From Leptotrichia buccalis C-1013-b (lineage in GTDB: Bacteria; Fusobacteriota; Fusobacteriia; Fusobacteriales; Leptotrichiaceae), in assembly GCF_000023905.1 (NCBI RefSeq), contig NC_013192.1, forward strand, positions 1,798,001-1,862,000: a DNA stretch of 64,000 nucleotides, in the 5' to 3' direction. The notes beneath the pieces are model-generated. The model worked only from the letters and a program-made list of their open reading frames with translations, made no database searches and had not been told where the DNA came from. Within the stretch, counting starts at the first letter, position 1, and the number at the start of each line of letters is the position of its first letter. Positions 1 through 8,754 of this stretch are shown here, piece after piece. The translations under genes were made by a program, and so were the position numbers.

Positions 1-561
1 TTTATCTACACTCGTAAGTTTTTTATTTCTAAGTTTTGCAATTTCAAATGCCTTTTTCGCAATTCTTTCAATTTCAGGTCTTGTGTAAGGAAGTGTATCA
101 AACGCCTTTTCATCAGAATATTCCCTATGCCCAAAATAAAGCCCTCCAGTAAGTTCCCTTACTATCATCACATCAAGTCCATCTCCAATTATTTCTTCCT
201 TCAAAGGACTTGCACTTTTTAACGATTTAAACAAAATCGCAGGTCGCAAATTCGTATAAACTCCAAGTTCCTTCCTAATCGCAAGAAGCCCTCTCTCAGG
301 ACGTTTCTCAGGCTCAATATTATCCCATTTAGGCCCGCCAATAGCCCCAAGCAAAATAGCATCACTATTTTTACAAACTTCCACAGTTTCACTTGACAAA
401 GGAACTCCATACTTATCCACAGACTCCCCTCCAAGATACCCTCGAACATACTCAAATTGATGTCCAAACTTCTCTCCAACCTTGTCCAAAACCTTTATCG
501 CCTCAGCCACTATTTCCGGTCCAATTCCATCTCCATTTAATACTGCAATTTTATAGTTCAT
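1..561 (-). CDS. leuB: 3-isopropylmalate dehydrogenase, second copy (partial, runs off left edge)
   Basis: Oxidises and decarboxylates 3-isopropylmalate to 2-oxoisocaproate in leucine synthesis; cytosolic, NAD-dependent. The 187 codons seen start [17 protein letters not shown] and cover the N-terminal half, including the GGPKWD and TNLRP stretches and the RELTGG substrate-binding segment. An AGGAAGGAG site lies just before the ATG. The C-terminal half is outside the window, so whether this copy is intact cannot be told. It is a paralog of the complete leuB at 5994-7052. Roughly the last 75 codons seen are nearly identical in DNA to that copy, while the first 110 or so codons are clearly diverged. 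It directly follows the toxin gene at 611-883. Confidence 0.93.
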   Translation of the reverse strand, partial: MNYKIAVLNGDGIGPEIVAEAIKVLDKVGEKFGHQFEYVRGYLGGESVDKYGVPLSSETVEVCKNSDAILLGAIGGPKWDNIEPEKRPERGLLAIRKELGVYTNLRPAILFKSLKSASPLKEEIIGDGLDVMIVRELTGGLYFGHREYSDEKAFDTLPYTRPEIERIAKKAFEIAKLRNKKLTSVDK

Positions 562-610
562 TTTATTTGCTCCTTCCTAAATTTTAAAATTTCTGCTTTT
601 TTATAATAAT

Positions 611-883
611 TTAAAATAAATCAGAATGTGTTCCTGTTCTTGACAACGTTAAAACCAAAATATCTTTTTCAATTTTATAAATTAACAACCAATCAGGCTG
701 AATATGACATTCTCTAAATCCTTTATAATCGCCAGTAAGATAATGATCTCTATATTTTTCAGGCAAAGGTTTCTCATTTACCAAATAAAAAAGGACTTCT
801 TCAAATAATTTTTTGTTACACCCTCTTTTTATTGCCCTTTTATAATCTTTCTTGAATTTAACCTGGTATCTGATTTTAAGCAT
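611..883 (-). CDS. YafQ-family type II toxin (mRNA interferase), copy 1
   Basis: A 90-residue RelE-superfamily ribosome-dependent endoribonuclease of the YafQ type. The catalytic residues known from E. coli YafQ are all visible: His47, His60, Asp64-Trp65, Arg82, His86 and the terminal Phe90, in the order DH...H-x3-DW...SRTGTHSDLF. It overlaps the antitoxin gene by 8 bases, the usual antitoxin-first, translationally coupled layout. It differs from the second copy (8482-8754) at only three residues (Cys22/Tyr, Asp74/Asn, Thr83/Ile). Family knowledge predicts neutralisation by the preceding DinJ-like protein; activity here is inferred. Confidence 0.93.
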   Translation of the reverse strand: MLKIRYQVKFKKDYKRAIKRGCNKKLFEEVLFYLVNEKPLPEKYRDHYLTGDYKGFRECHIQPDWLLIYKIEKDILVLTLSRTGTHSDLF

Positions 884-1130
884 TCAAATCCTCCATCAAC
901 TCATCTATACTATCAAAAGTTTCGCTTAACCCAATACCTTTTTCAACTTCATCCAAAACCTTTCTGGTTTCTCCATTTGGAACTTTCAACTCAAACGGAA
1001 TCCCCTGCTCCAAAATACACTTCTTCAAAAATAAATTCATAGCAGTACTCATATTAAGCCCCATTTTTTTAAATAAAGTTTCCGCTTCTTTTTTCACATT
1101 TTCATCAACTCTAGCTGTTACTGTAGCCAT
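876..1130 (-). CDS. RelB/DinJ-family antitoxin, copy 1
   Basis: An 84-residue antitoxin with an N-terminal ribbon-helix-helix DNA-binding segment (MATVTARVDENVKKEAE then a GLNMSTAMNLFLKK helix) and an acidic C-terminus expected to wrap the toxin. The start at 1130 is preferred over an upstream GTG at 1139 because an AAGGAG site sits eight bases before this ATG. The gene precedes and overlaps the YafQ-type toxin. A consensus-like promoter and an imperfect dyad lie directly upstream, fitting autorepression by the complex, which is known for the family and inferred here. Confidence 0.92.
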   Translation of the reverse strand: MATVTARVDENVKKEAETLFKKMGLNMSTAMNLFLKKCILEQGIPFELKVPNGETRKVLDEVEKGIGLSETFDSIDELMEDLNA

Positions 1131-1156
1131 TTTTACCACTCCTTTGTAATACTTTT

Positions 1157-1198
1157 GTTATACAATGTAATTATATTACTAAATAATGTAAAAATCAA
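1157..1198 (-). promoter_or_regulatory. Promoter and candidate operator of TA copy 1
   Basis: On the minus strand a -35 box TTGATT (1193-1198) and a -10 box TATAAT (1170-1175) are separated by exactly 17 bases. An imperfect dyad spans 1157-1179, with half-sites GTTATACAAT and GTAATATAAT read inward (8 of 10 matching). It covers the -10 box and start site, where a RelB/DinJ-type repressor would bind. The same boxes and dyad occur at the second TA copy (9028-9069). Confidence 0.72.
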
Positions 1199-1234
1199 TA
1201 TTTTAATTAACTTTTTCAAAAAAATTTACTTTTT

Positions 1235-1683
1235 TCATTTTTTCAAATCTATTAATCTATTTTCTATCAAATAATTTATATTTTCAACTACCCAGTTTTT
1301 ATTAAATCTATAAAAAATATCAATTCTAAAAGCTTTACTTTCATTATCTAATTTAAAATATAATTTATATCTCATTATTTTTTTTACTAATTTTAAAACC
1401 TTTACTTTTTCCCGAGGGATTATTTTCCTTATTTTACCTATATTTGAAAGCTGTATTTCTGAAGGTATTCTTAATATTACATCACATGAAAATATTTCTA
1501 TATTGTTCTTCTTAAATAAAACTATAATACTTTCTCTTAAATCCTCGTTAACATCATAAATAAGTTTTTTATCAAAAAGCACTTTTTTTCAGGAAAAAAA
1601 CACAAATAATTTCTGTCATGCTCAATATTATTTTCATTAAAATAATTTTCTATTATTTTATTCCATTCTTTGATAGTTCGCAT
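1235..1683 (-). pseudogene. Hypothetical protein B, copy 1, frameshifted
   Basis: Not a family I recognise. Reading starts at the ATG at 1683 behind a TAGGAG site (MRTIKEWNKIIENYF...) and reaches the A7 tract at 1583-1589 (plus-strand T7). There the downstream conserved frame (LFDKKLIYDVNEDLRESI... to the stop at 1235) is entered only if one more A is present. The paralog at 9929-10376 shares the whole protein (EIFSCD, PREKVKVLKLVKK, FRFNKNWV) but breaks at a different homopolymer. Predicted repaired length is about 150 residues, soluble and rich in Lys/Ile. A GTG at 1582 could start the distal part alone. Whether this is decay, phase variation or sequencing error is open. Confidence 0.6.
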
Positions 1684-1696
1684 AATTTTTTATCTC

Positions 1697-1976
1697 CTAG
1701 TCATCTGAAAATTTTTTGTTAAATCCAAGCATACTGCAACTCATAGCACTTTCTGTAATAATTCCCTTTAACTGAAGTTTCAAGAATTTTATTTCTTCTA
1801 AAATTTCGATTACAGCTTTTTTTGTAAAACTGATAAGCTCTCTTACACCAGCCACTTCTTCTCCAGCTGACTAGTTCTCCATTTTTTACAAATACATCAA
1901 ACGGTAAATTTTTTGAACTTATTTTAGAAAGTTTTTCTTTTTCCCGCTTTCTATACTCAATTCCTTTTGACCACAT
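1697..1976 (-). pseudogene. Hypothetical protein A, frameshifted
   Basis: Not recognised. A good AAAAGGAGATAT site precedes the ATG at 1976. The first frame reads MWSKGIEYRKREKEKLSK... to about NGELV. The +1 frame then continues as a plausible amphipathic helix (AGEEVAGVRELISF, IEILEEIKFLKLQL) to a TAG at 1697-1699 that overlaps the ribosome site of gene B. Staying in the first frame gives a Cys/Arg-rich tail that looks non-native. The last 60 or so bases recur at 10390-10454 next to the second gene B, so A and B form a duplicated two-gene cassette. Function unknown. Confidence 0.5.
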
Positions 1977-1990
1977 AGATATCTCCTTTT

Positions 1991-2009
1991 TTTCAGATTA
2001 TATCTGAAA
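1991..2009. promoter_or_regulatory. Perfect 8-bp inverted repeat upstream of gene A
   Basis: TTTCAGAT-TAT-ATCTGAAA is an uninterrupted palindrome placed just ahead of the ribosome site of the gene at 1976, between it and the end of the lipoprotein gene at 2097. It may be an operator or a weak hairpin. No T-run follows on the minus strand, so a terminator is unlikely. Confidence 0.35.
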
Positions 2010-2096
2010 CTTGAAATTTATTTTCTAACTCGTATCTTCTACTTTTACATCGACAATTTTTCATTTTCAATCAAATTTCTGAAATCAAATTATCTG

Positions 2097-3134
2097 CTAT
2101 TTAACAATCCCTTTTGAAATCACATCCAAATCCCCATCGCTAAACTGAATATTAGTTTTTGCCCCTGTATCAGCCAAGATTTTCTGTGCAATCATTGTTG
2201 TCAACGGATAAATAATGTTAAAATGGTTTCCACCAGTTATTTCATATGATTTAAATGGAATCTGATATTTATCTGCAACTTTTTGCATAACTCTGTAAAC
2301 TGGCTGACTGTCATCTTTTCCCTCAAAATGAAATGTTGGAGCTGTGATTGAACGCATATATCTTAATGATGAACGAACCGCTATTTCTCTAGGGTTTGTT
2401 CTATCAAATGGAGGATTCATTCCAGCGTAGTCATATTTTTCTAATGACATAAGTTCTGTTGCCGCTCCCATTGCAAAAACTGCTCTAAATCCTTTCGAAT
2501 ATTCACTTAATAATACTGCTTTTGTCCCACCTGTACTATGCCCAACAAGATAAATTCTATTTGGATCAACATAAGGCAGTGAAGCTACATACTTCCTAGC
2601 TTCTTCTAAGTCTTCAATTTCTCCATAAAACATCTCAAATTTACCAGGATTGTTATTTTCAGCACGTGCACTTGGGACAAATAGAACAAATTCATCTCTT
2701 TTAAATGCATCTGCTCTTTGATAATTATCTTTTGGAGCCTCTTTTCCCCAGATTTCCATTGTTCCACCAAATCCACCATTTAAATACATTATTACCGGAT
2801 ACTTTTTACCATCATTTTTTGGAGTGATATATCCTTCCATTTCCCCAATTTTTGTTGGATATTTTACTAATTCCACTCCACTATTTTTAGGCGGTGCAGC
2901 CAATTTCCCGTCTGGTTCAAATTCCGACTGGCCTTCAATCAAAGTTGTCTTAAAATTTTTATGTGCTTCTTCCAAAGTTTCACCATATATTTCAACTCCA
3001 AAACTGTCATCAATTTGTTTACTATTTTTCTCATTATTTTGAACTTCTGTATTTCCATTTGAACTTTTGTTCCCATTCCCGCAAGATACTACAAAAGTTG
3101 CTAAAATTAACAATAAAAGTAATATTTTTTTCAT
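2097..3134 (-). CDS. Secreted lipoprotein, alpha/beta-hydrolase fold
   Basis: 345 residues. Residues 1-18 form a lipoprotein signal peptide ending in the lipobox VVSC, so the mature protein is anchored through Cys18. A low-complexity Asn/Ser linker (about 19-45) follows, then an alpha/beta-hydrolase domain with the nucleophile elbow GHSTGG (Ser200), a likely acid in EGKDDSQP (Asp274 or 275) and His304 in GGNHFN. The spacing fits a dienelactone-hydrolase/prolyl-oligopeptidase-like esterase or peptidase; the substrate is unknown. It is probably attached to the envelope. The downstream 120-base gap to gene A carries an inverted repeat. Confidence 0.85.
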   Translation of the reverse strand: MKKILLLLLILATFVVSCGNGNKSSNGNTEVQNNEKNSKQIDDSFGVEIYGETLEEAHKNFKTTLIEGQSEFEPDGKLAAPPKNSGVELVKYPTKIGEMEGYITPKNDGKKYPVIMYLNGGFGGTMEIWGKEAPKDNYQRADAFKRDEFVLFVPSARAENNNPGKFEMFYGEIEDLEEARKYVASLPYVDPNRIYLVGHSTGGTKAVLLSEYSKGFRAVFAMGAATELMSLEKYDYAGMNPPFDRTNPREIAVRSSLRYMRSITAPTFHFEGKDDSQPVYRVMQKVADKYQIPFKSYEITGGNHFNIIYPLTTMIAQKILADTGAKTNIQFSDGDLDVISKGIVK

Positions 3135-3156
3135 AAATCCACCTTTCTTTTTTTAT

Positions 3157-3627
3157 TTATTGTTCCAACATTCTTCTTTTGCCCACTCTTTCAGCCAATT
3201 TTTCAAAGTATCCACTTTCAATCAAGTTATTTCTATTCTGCATCCACCATGCCTTTCCATTAATTTGGGCAAAATTTATTATTTCTTTTTTTATTTTATC
3301 CCCAGCTCTTACTGATATTGTCAATTTATAGTTTAAGATTCCTTTTTTTAAATCAATTTTTTCTATATCATCGACATCTATTCTTGTTAAAAGTCCCTTA
3401 ATTCCACCAAGCATCCCAACTTCGAAAAACAATATTTCATTCTCCTTAAAAAGTATATAACACGGCTTCATCCCCGTTTTCATAATCAATCCAATAAGCC
3501 CCATCATCAAAAATGAATTCAAATTTCTTTCTCTTTTAATACCATAAATACAATTTTTATCGTACTCTATCCCATTTTGCTTGAAATATTCTTCTACTTT
3601 CAACTGTTCTTTTGATTTTTCTGCCAT
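3157..3627 (-). CDS. Hypothetical protein, possible PH-like domain
   Basis: 156 residues, not confidently recognised. The N-terminus is charged (MAEKSKEQLKVEEYFKQNG), followed by a short hydrophobic patch (about 37-50, FLMMGLIGLIM). A beta-rich middle (CYILFKENEILFFEV, IDVDDIEKIDLKKG, YKLTISVR) and a C-terminal helix follow, reminiscent of bacterial PH-like (YdbT/DUF304) folds. A GGAGAA site lies before the ATG. It precedes the lipoprotein gene by 22 bases, so co-transcription is likely. Confidence 0.6.
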   Translation of the reverse strand: MAEKSKEQLKVEEYFKQNGIEYDKNCIYGIKRERNLNSFLMMGLIGLIMKTGMKPCYILFKENEILFFEVGMLGGIKGLLTRIDVDDIEKIDLKKGILNYKLTISVRAGDKIKKEIINFAQINGKAWWMQNRNNLIESGYFEKLAERVGKRRMLEQ

Positions 3628-3654
3628 TTAAAAAGTTCTCCTTCCTATTTTTTT

Positions 3655-3745
3655 CAGAAAATAAATTCTTCCTCAGCAACATCATTAACATAATTAATCT
3701 TTTTAGTCAATTTTTCATCCTCATCATAAAATTCATAATAATATA
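3655..3745 (-). pseudogene. 3'-end remnant of a DUF2262/MORN-type gene
   Basis: An open stretch ending in TGA at 3655-3657 reads YYEFYDEDEKLTKKINYVND and then VAEEEFIF. This is almost the same as the C-terminus of the protein at 11809-12615 (WEFYDEDGKLTKKVSYVND, VAEEEVVC). No start or upstream body remains, so it is a copy of a 3' end only. Confidence 0.7.
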
Positions 3746-4052
3746 AGTTTTTCGAAAAGACATATACAATAAATAGTTTCTATTATATTTTTTAAATTTT
3801 GTGAATCAAGTTAAAATCCATATAGGATTAACATATTCTTTTTAGATTTTTTATCTACTACATAATGCTATAAAAATATAAATAAATTAGTTATTAAATA
3901 GCACCAATCAAAAAAATGTAATGTTTTATTATATATATAATTAAAAATACATGAGCTTATAAATAATCAATATTAAAAATCAATTTTTTTATATATATTT
4001 TTTACTTTAAATTTCCAATTTGACGCACTCTAGATTATCCTCATTTTACATA
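3746..4052. other. AT-rich gap without a recognisable gene
   Basis: About 300 bases of very AT-rich DNA between the DUF2262/MORN remnant and the membrane-protein gene at 4053. I see no open frame with a ribosome site, no strong hairpin and no RNA gene. Confidence 0.5.
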
Positions 4053-4427
4053 CTACATCTGAAATGCCGTTATCCAAAAACATATTCCGGCTATAAGTGA
4101 AAGCGGAGTCATAACATATTTTTCTTTCCTACTTTTTGAAATCATATTCATAATAGTATTCAAAAATAGATAAGCGGCAAAGAAGAAACAAATATATTTA
4201 GTAACCTTAAAAGGCAGCCACAAGGAAATAAAACCTCCGGCTTGCAAAATAATTATCATTGCAAAAATTTGGATAGCCACTGAAATGACTGCCATAACTC
4301 TAAATTTCTTAGGTAAGATTTTATGTTGTCCACCCATTGTAAATTCGCCCAAAGGCAAACCACAAGCAACAAGAACTGTCATAATTGCTATAACTCCAAA
4401 TAATACTGCACCTAATATTGAAAACAT
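4053..4427 (-). CDS. Small integral membrane protein
   Basis: 124 residues with about four hydrophobic segments (about 3-23, 45-65, 75-95 and 105-122) separated by short basic loops (HKILPKKFR, SKSRKEKY). No catalytic motif is visible and I do not assign a family. It lies 47 bases downstream of the ABC ATPase gene and may be co-transcribed with it, but it lacks the length of a typical ABC permease. Confidence 0.7.
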   Translation of the reverse strand: MFSILGAVLFGVIAIMTVLVACGLPLGEFTMGGQHKILPKKFRVMAVISVAIQIFAMIIILQAGGFISLWLPFKVTKYICFFFAAYLFLNTIMNMISKSRKEKYVMTPLSLIAGICFWITAFQM

Positions 4428-4474
4428 AAATCAATATTCTCCCTTCACAAAATACAAAAAATTTATTATCGATT

Positions 4475-5260
4475 TTATCTCACAATCAACCAAGGTCTTT
4501 CATTTTCCCATACAATCTTCACATCCAAATCAAACATCTGAGAAAGCAATTTACCTGTTAAAATATCCTTTTTAAGCCCTTTTGCCAAAATCTTTCCATC
4601 GTGAAGAAGTGCCACGTGAGTTACTGACGGCATAATTTCCTCAATCTGATGAGTTACGTAAATAAACGGTATTGCGTTACCATTTTTGGAATTTTCCTCA
4701 AGCACTTTCAAAAAATACTCTCTCGAAGTTACATCAAGCCCTGAACAAGGCTCGTCCAGTATAAGCAAATCAGGCTCATTCATAAACGCTCTTGCAAGCA
4801 ATGTCCGTCGTTGCTCTCCTTGCGATAAAGTCCCAAAACGATTATTTTTTATATATGAAATCTTAAAATTCTCAATAATCTTATCCGCCTTTTCCCTATC
4901 CTCATCTGTAACTTCATCATAAATCCCAATCGAATTAAACTTTCCAGAAATTACAACATCTTCCAGCTTTTCGCCATTTAATGTACTTGAAAAATTATTT
5001 AATGTCGAACTTACAAATCCGACTCGATTTTTTATTTTTTTCCAAGAATAATTACCAAATTTATGCCCAAAAACTCGCACTTCTCCAGAAGTTGGGAAAA
5101 TATAGGCTGGTATCATTCCAAGAAGAGTTGACTTTCCAGAACCATTAAGTCCTAAAAGTGCCCAATTCTGGCCTTTATTTATATGCCAGTCAATTCCTTT
5201 CAATATTTCTCTGCCATTACGCTTAAAAGTTACATTTTCATAGTGTAATATTTCTTCCAT
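4475..5260 (-). CDS. ABC transporter ATP-binding protein (YlmA/ModF-like)
   Basis: 261 residues, a single nucleotide-binding domain. Walker A GLNGSGKST (about 37-45), signature LSQGEQRR (about 145-152), Walker B LLILDEP (about 165-171) and the H-loop THQIEE are all intact, so it should hydrolyse ATP. The similarity in layout is to the YlmA/ModF-like stand-alone ATPases. No cognate permease with a normal membrane domain is adjacent; the 124-residue membrane protein downstream is the only candidate partner. Substrate unknown. Confidence 0.9.
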   Translation of the reverse strand: MEEILHYENVTFKRNGREILKGIDWHINKGQNWALLGLNGSGKSTLLGMIPAYIFPTSGEVRVFGHKFGNYSWKKIKNRVGFVSSTLNNFSSTLNGEKLEDVVISGKFNSIGIYDEVTDEDREKADKIIENFKISYIKNNRFGTLSQGEQRRTLLARAFMNEPDLLILDEPCSGLDVTSREYFLKVLEENSKNGNAIPFIYVTHQIEEIMPSVTHVALLHDGKILAKGLKKDILTGKLLSQMFDLDVKIVWENERPWLIVR

Positions 5261-5287
5261 AACTATGCCTCATTTTCTTTTTATAAT

Positions 5288-5950
5288 TTATTTAGTCACA
5301 TGAAATCTAAATTCTTTTCCTGGATTTTTTATAGCTTCTTCTTTAAATTTTTTTACATTCTCGGATTTTTCACTACGTTTTGTATTATCTTTTGGCTTAT
5401 TATTTACCACTCCACTATAGTGAAATCTCCAATCAGGAATAATTATTTTATCTTTCAAATCAACACTATAAATAAGTTTTTCATATATAACTCCCGAAAA
5501 ATCTTGTCTTTTTTGATTTGTTTCTTCAGAATAACCACTACAAATAGCTACTTCTTGTAAATTTTTCTTTTTCATTTTATCATAAATAATAACTTTTTTA
5601 TTCTTTATTAATGAAAATAAAGTTTCTCTAAAATCAATATCTTTAAGTTGTTTCTTATCAATTTTGCTTCCTAAGTTACTTAATTTAGGAACTTTATTTC
5701 GAATATTTTCTTTATTATTATTATGTTCTTGTATTAAGTCCGATTTATCAACAAAAAATTTATAATTTTTCATTTCTATTTCTACTTTGTTATTTTCATC
5801 AATTTTTATATTTCTTAAATCAACTATTTCTTCAATCGTTATACCAACTTCGGTTAATTTACCATTTTGATACCAAATTCTTATTTCTTCGTCCTTTGCA
5901 ATAATTTGAAAAGATAAAATCAATAATAAAAATAATAAAATTTTTTTCAT
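5288..5950 (-). CDS. Secreted hypothetical protein
   Basis: 220 residues from the ATG at 5950, chosen because it opens a classical signal peptide (MKKILLFLLLILSFQIIAK) behind an AAAGGAA site. Longer upstream frames would run into leuB. The mature part is polar and lysine-rich (KNKKVIIYDKMKKKN, NTKRSEKSEN) with no cysteine-pair or enzymatic motif I can name. It is probably exported to the periplasm. It sits 43 bases after leuB. Confidence 0.7.
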   Translation of the reverse strand: MKKILLFLLLILSFQIIAKDEEIRIWYQNGKLTEVGITIEEIVDLRNIKIDENNKVEIEMKNYKFFVDKSDLIQEHNNNKENIRNKVPKLSNLGSKIDKKQLKDIDFRETLFSLIKNKKVIIYDKMKKKNLQEVAICSGYSEETNQKRQDFSGVIYEKLIYSVDLKDKIIIPDWRFHYSGVVNNKPKDNTKRSEKSENVKKFKEEAIKNPGKEFRFHVTK

Positions 5951-5993
5951 AAATTTATATTTATTCCTTTCTTTTTTCATAATGTAAACTTTA

Positions 5994-7052
5994 TTAAATT
6001 CTATTAGCAATCTCAGTTCCCATTTCATCAGTTCCAACCTTCTTCATACCATTTGTATAAATATCAGCCGTTCTAAATCCTGCTTCTAGCACTTCCTCCA
6101 CAGCTTTTTCTATCGCATCAGCCTCTTTTTGAAGATTAAATGAATATCTTAACATCATTACTGTTGAAAGTATTGTCGCTATTGGATTTGCAATATTTTT
6201 TCCAGCTATATCAGGTGCTGAACCGTGACTTGGCTCATAAAGTCCAACTTTTCCATCTCCAAGACTCGCTGATGGCAGCATTCCAAGTGATCCTGTAAGC
6301 ATTGAAGCCTCATCTGACAAAATATCTCCAAACATATTTTCAGTCAAAATTACGTCAAATTGTCTAGGATTGGCAATCAGCTGCATTGCTGCATTATCTA
6401 CATACATGTGCGAAACTTCCACTTCTGGATAATCTTTTGAAATTTCCTCCACAACTTTTCTCCACAATTTTGAAGTATCCAAAACATTGTGTTTATCTAC
6501 ACTCGTAAGTTTTTTATTTCTAAGTTTTGCAATTTCAAATGCTTTTTTCGCAATTCTTTCAATTTCAGCCCTTGTATAAGGAAGTGTATCAAACGCCTTT
6601 TCATCAGAATATTCCCTATGCCCAAAATAAAGCCCTCCAGTAAGCTCCCTTACAATCATCACATCAAGTCCATCTCCAATTATTTCTTCCTTTAAAGGGC
6701 TCGCACTTTTCAATTGCTTAAACAAAACCGCTGGTCTTAAATTTGTGTAAACTCCCAAGTCTTTTCTTATCGCAAGAAGTCCTTTTTCAGGTCTTTTATC
6801 AGGATCAAGATTATCCCATTTAGGCCCTCCAACTGATCCTAACAAAATCGAGTCACTCTCTTTACAAATTTTCGCAGTTTCTTTGGAATAAGGAATCCCA
6901 TATTTATCAATAGATTCTCCTCCCAAATACCCTTGCGTATACTCAAATTTATGCCCAAATTTTTCTCCAATTTTATCCAAAACTTTTACCGCTTCATCAA
7001 CGATTTCTGGACCAATTCCGTCCCCTTTTAATAATGCAATTTTGTAGTTCAT
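5994..7052 (-). CDS. leuB: 3-isopropylmalate dehydrogenase
   Basis: 352 residues, the usual family length. It catalyses NAD-dependent oxidative decarboxylation of 3-isopropylmalate. Visible landmarks are GDGIGPEI (about 10-17), GGPKWD, the [10 protein letters not shown] substrate loop, SVDKHNVL (catalytic Lys), [12 protein letters not shown] (about 278-289, NAD-binding) and the metal-binding Asp residues in [12 protein letters not shown]. It lies downstream of leuD, separated by about 6 kb of accessory genes, and is followed by a further leuB copy at the left edge. Confidence 0.97.
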   Translation of the reverse strand: MNYKIALLKGDGIGPEIVDEAVKVLDKIGEKFGHKFEYTQGYLGGESIDKYGIPYSKETAKICKESDSILLGSVGGPKWDNLDPDKRPEKGLLAIRKDLGVYTNLRPAVLFKQLKSASPLKEEIIGDGLDVMIVRELTGGLYFGHREYSDEKAFDTLPYTRAEIERIAKKAFEIAKLRNKKLTSVDKHNVLDTSKLWRKVVEEISKDYPEVEVSHMYVDNAAMQLIANPRQFDVILTENMFGDILSDEASMLTGSLGMLPSASLGDGKVGLYEPSHGSAPDIAGKNIANPIATILSTVMMLRYSFNLQKEADAIEKAVEEVLEAGFRTADIYTNGMKKVGTDEMGTEIANRI

Positions 7053-7100
7053 TTTTTTTACTTCCTTTCTAAATTTTTTATATCATCTTTTTTAACTTTT

Positions 7101-7550
7101 TTATTCAAAATTTTTCCATTTTAAATTATTAAATAAAATCTCTACTCTTCTGTTACTATATTTCCCTTGATCTGTATCATTTAAATCAACTGGATCCTCT
7201 TCTCCTTTACCACTTATTTTTCCAATTGAAATAGCATCTTTTAAACCAAATTCTCTAAACAATCTAGCAACATTTCTAGCTCTTATCAATGATAATTTTT
7301 GATTATATTTCTTTGTTCCAGTTGAATCAGTATACCCTACGAAATCTACAGTTCCACTTTCTCCAAATTTATTTAAAATATTTACAATTTCTTTAAGATC
7401 AAATATCTGATACTCAGTTATTATTCTCCCATTAACTTTAAAACCTCTTATAACACACTTTTTCTCCTCTCTATTGCAAGGTACTACTAACGTTGTTGAA
7501 AAAGAGATATTCACAATTGTAAATATACAAAATAAAATAATTTTTTTCAT
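7101..7550 (-). CDS. Secreted OmpA-family domain protein
   Basis: 149 residues from the ATG at 7550 behind GGAGGAATTTG. A short signal peptide (MKKIILFCIFTIVNISFST) precedes an OmpA-like peptidoglycan-binding domain. GYTDSTGTKKYNQKLSLIRA and RNVARLF (about 95-122) and the terminal NRRVEI match the family's TD-x10-LS-x2-RA and NRRVEI signature. Expected to bind diaminopimelate peptidoglycan in the periplasm. It has no outer-membrane barrel. It is a paralog of the gene at 7681-8467, and the DNA around its start is almost identical to that copy. Confidence 0.85.
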   Translation of the reverse strand: MKKIILFCIFTIVNISFSTTLVVPCNREEKKCVIRGFKVNGRIITEYQIFDLKEIVNILNKFGESGTVDFVGYTDSTGTKKYNQKLSLIRARNVARLFREFGLKDAISIGKISGKGEEDPVDLNDTDQGKYSNRRVEILFNNLKWKNFE

Positions 7551-7564
7551 CAAATTCCTCCAAT

Positions 7565-7653
7565 TTAAAACAAATCCGAATATGTCCCTGTTCTCGACAA
7601 TGTCAAAACCAAAATATTTTTTTCAATTTTATAAATTAAGAGCCAATCAGGCT
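7565..7653 (-). pseudogene. Truncated YafQ toxin 3' end (third copy)
   Basis: 89 bases nearly identical to the last 29 codons of the YafQ-type toxin genes, ending at the same stop (TAA, 7565-7567) and reading back to Asp-Trp's neighbourhood. The conserved catalytic His of GTHSDLF is Tyr here (GTYSDLF). The upstream body and antitoxin are missing. It separates two OmpA-like genes and marks the junction of a tandem duplication. Confidence 0.8.
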
Positions 7654-7680
7654 AAAAAAATTTTTTAAAATATAAGAAAA

Positions 7681-8467
7681 TTACTCATCTTCCAATTGAT
7701 TTTTTAGCTCATTAAACAAACTTGAATCAAAATTTTTTTTAACTACATTTTTTCCAATAATTTCAACTCTTCTATTATTATATCTTCCTTCTACTGTATC
7801 ATTAGTATCACTTGAATTTTCAGAGCCTTTTCCCAAAACTTTTACAATTCGCATTTCATCTTTCAATCCACTTTCACGAAATAACTCTGCAAGTCTTTTA
7901 GCTCTTTCCAATGATAATTTTTTATTTTCTGTATTATCACTATATCCGATAAATTCTAAATCTGCACTTTCATAAAGTTTATTCCAAATTTTTCTAACAA
8001 TGCCTTTCATTCTATTTCGTTCAAACTCATTTAAATCTTTACCATTTTCTTTAAATCCTCTAATTGAAATTTTCAATTCACCTTTGGCATCTTCCATTGG
8101 AATATCCCAAGCCAAATAGTCCATAACCATCGGATTACTCATAAGTGGAAATTTTTCCAAAATCTTCAAATTTTTCTCAGCTTTTTTAGAACCATTTTGG
8201 ATTGCTATTTTATAATACTTTTCGGCTTGTTCAGTTTGGTCATTTTTAGCATAAAAATTTGCTAAATTATTCATTGCTTTTACATCGCCATTTTCAATTT
8301 TTTTCTTCAAATTCTTTGATTTTTTTATAATACCCTTTAAAATCAAAATCTGTCATTGAATATCCAGAGATGTTTCCTTTTGAATCATTAAATTCTTTGA
8401 TATTTCCAACTTGAGAAAATAAATTTATCAAAAGTAATAACTGATAAAATAAAATAATTTTTTTCAT
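7681..8467 (-). pseudogene. Secreted TPR plus OmpA-domain protein, frameshifted
   Basis: A strong GGAGGAATTTT site and ATG at 8467 begin a signal peptide (MKKIILFYQLLLLINLFSQ). That frame reaches TGA just after an A7 tract (8298-8304). Dropping one A joins it to the long frame ending at 7681, giving about 260 residues: signal peptide, one TPR/Sel1-like repeat (GDVKAMNNLANFYAKNDQTE), then an OmpA-type domain with GYSDNTENKKLSLERAKRLA and NNRRVEI. As written, the export signal is out of frame with the domain. A TTG at 8346 would give only a cytoplasmic fragment. It could be decay, slippage-dependent expression or a read error. Confidence 0.7.
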
Positions 8468-8481
8468 AAAATTCCTCCAAC

Positions 8482-8754
8482 TTAAAACAAATCAGAATGT
8501 GTCCCTATTCTCGACAATGTCAAAACCAAAATATTTTTTTCAATTTTATAAATTAAGAGCCAGTCAGGCTGAATATGACATTCTCTAAATCCTTTATAAT
8601 CGCCAGTAAGATAATGGTCTCTATATTTTTCAGGCAAAGGCTTTTCATTTACTAAATAAAAAAGAACTTCTTCAAATAATTTTTTGTTGTATCCTCTTTT
8701 TATTGCCCTTTTATAATCTTTCTTAAATTTAACCTGATACCTGATTTTAAGCAT
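8482..8754 (-). CDS. YafQ-family type II toxin, copy 2
   Basis: 90 residues with the full catalytic set (His47, His60, Asp64-Trp65, Arg82, His86, Phe90) as in copy 1. It overlaps its antitoxin by 8 bases. The DNA is almost identical to copy 1, including the 3' flank, so the duplication is recent. Arg82 is followed by Ile instead of Thr (SRIGTHSDLF), the only change close to an active-site residue. Confidence 0.93.
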   Translation of the reverse strand: MLKIRYQVKFKKDYKRAIKRGYNKKLFEEVLFYLVNEKPLPEKYRDHYLTGDYKGFRECHIQPDWLLIYKIEKNILVLTLSRIGTHSDLF

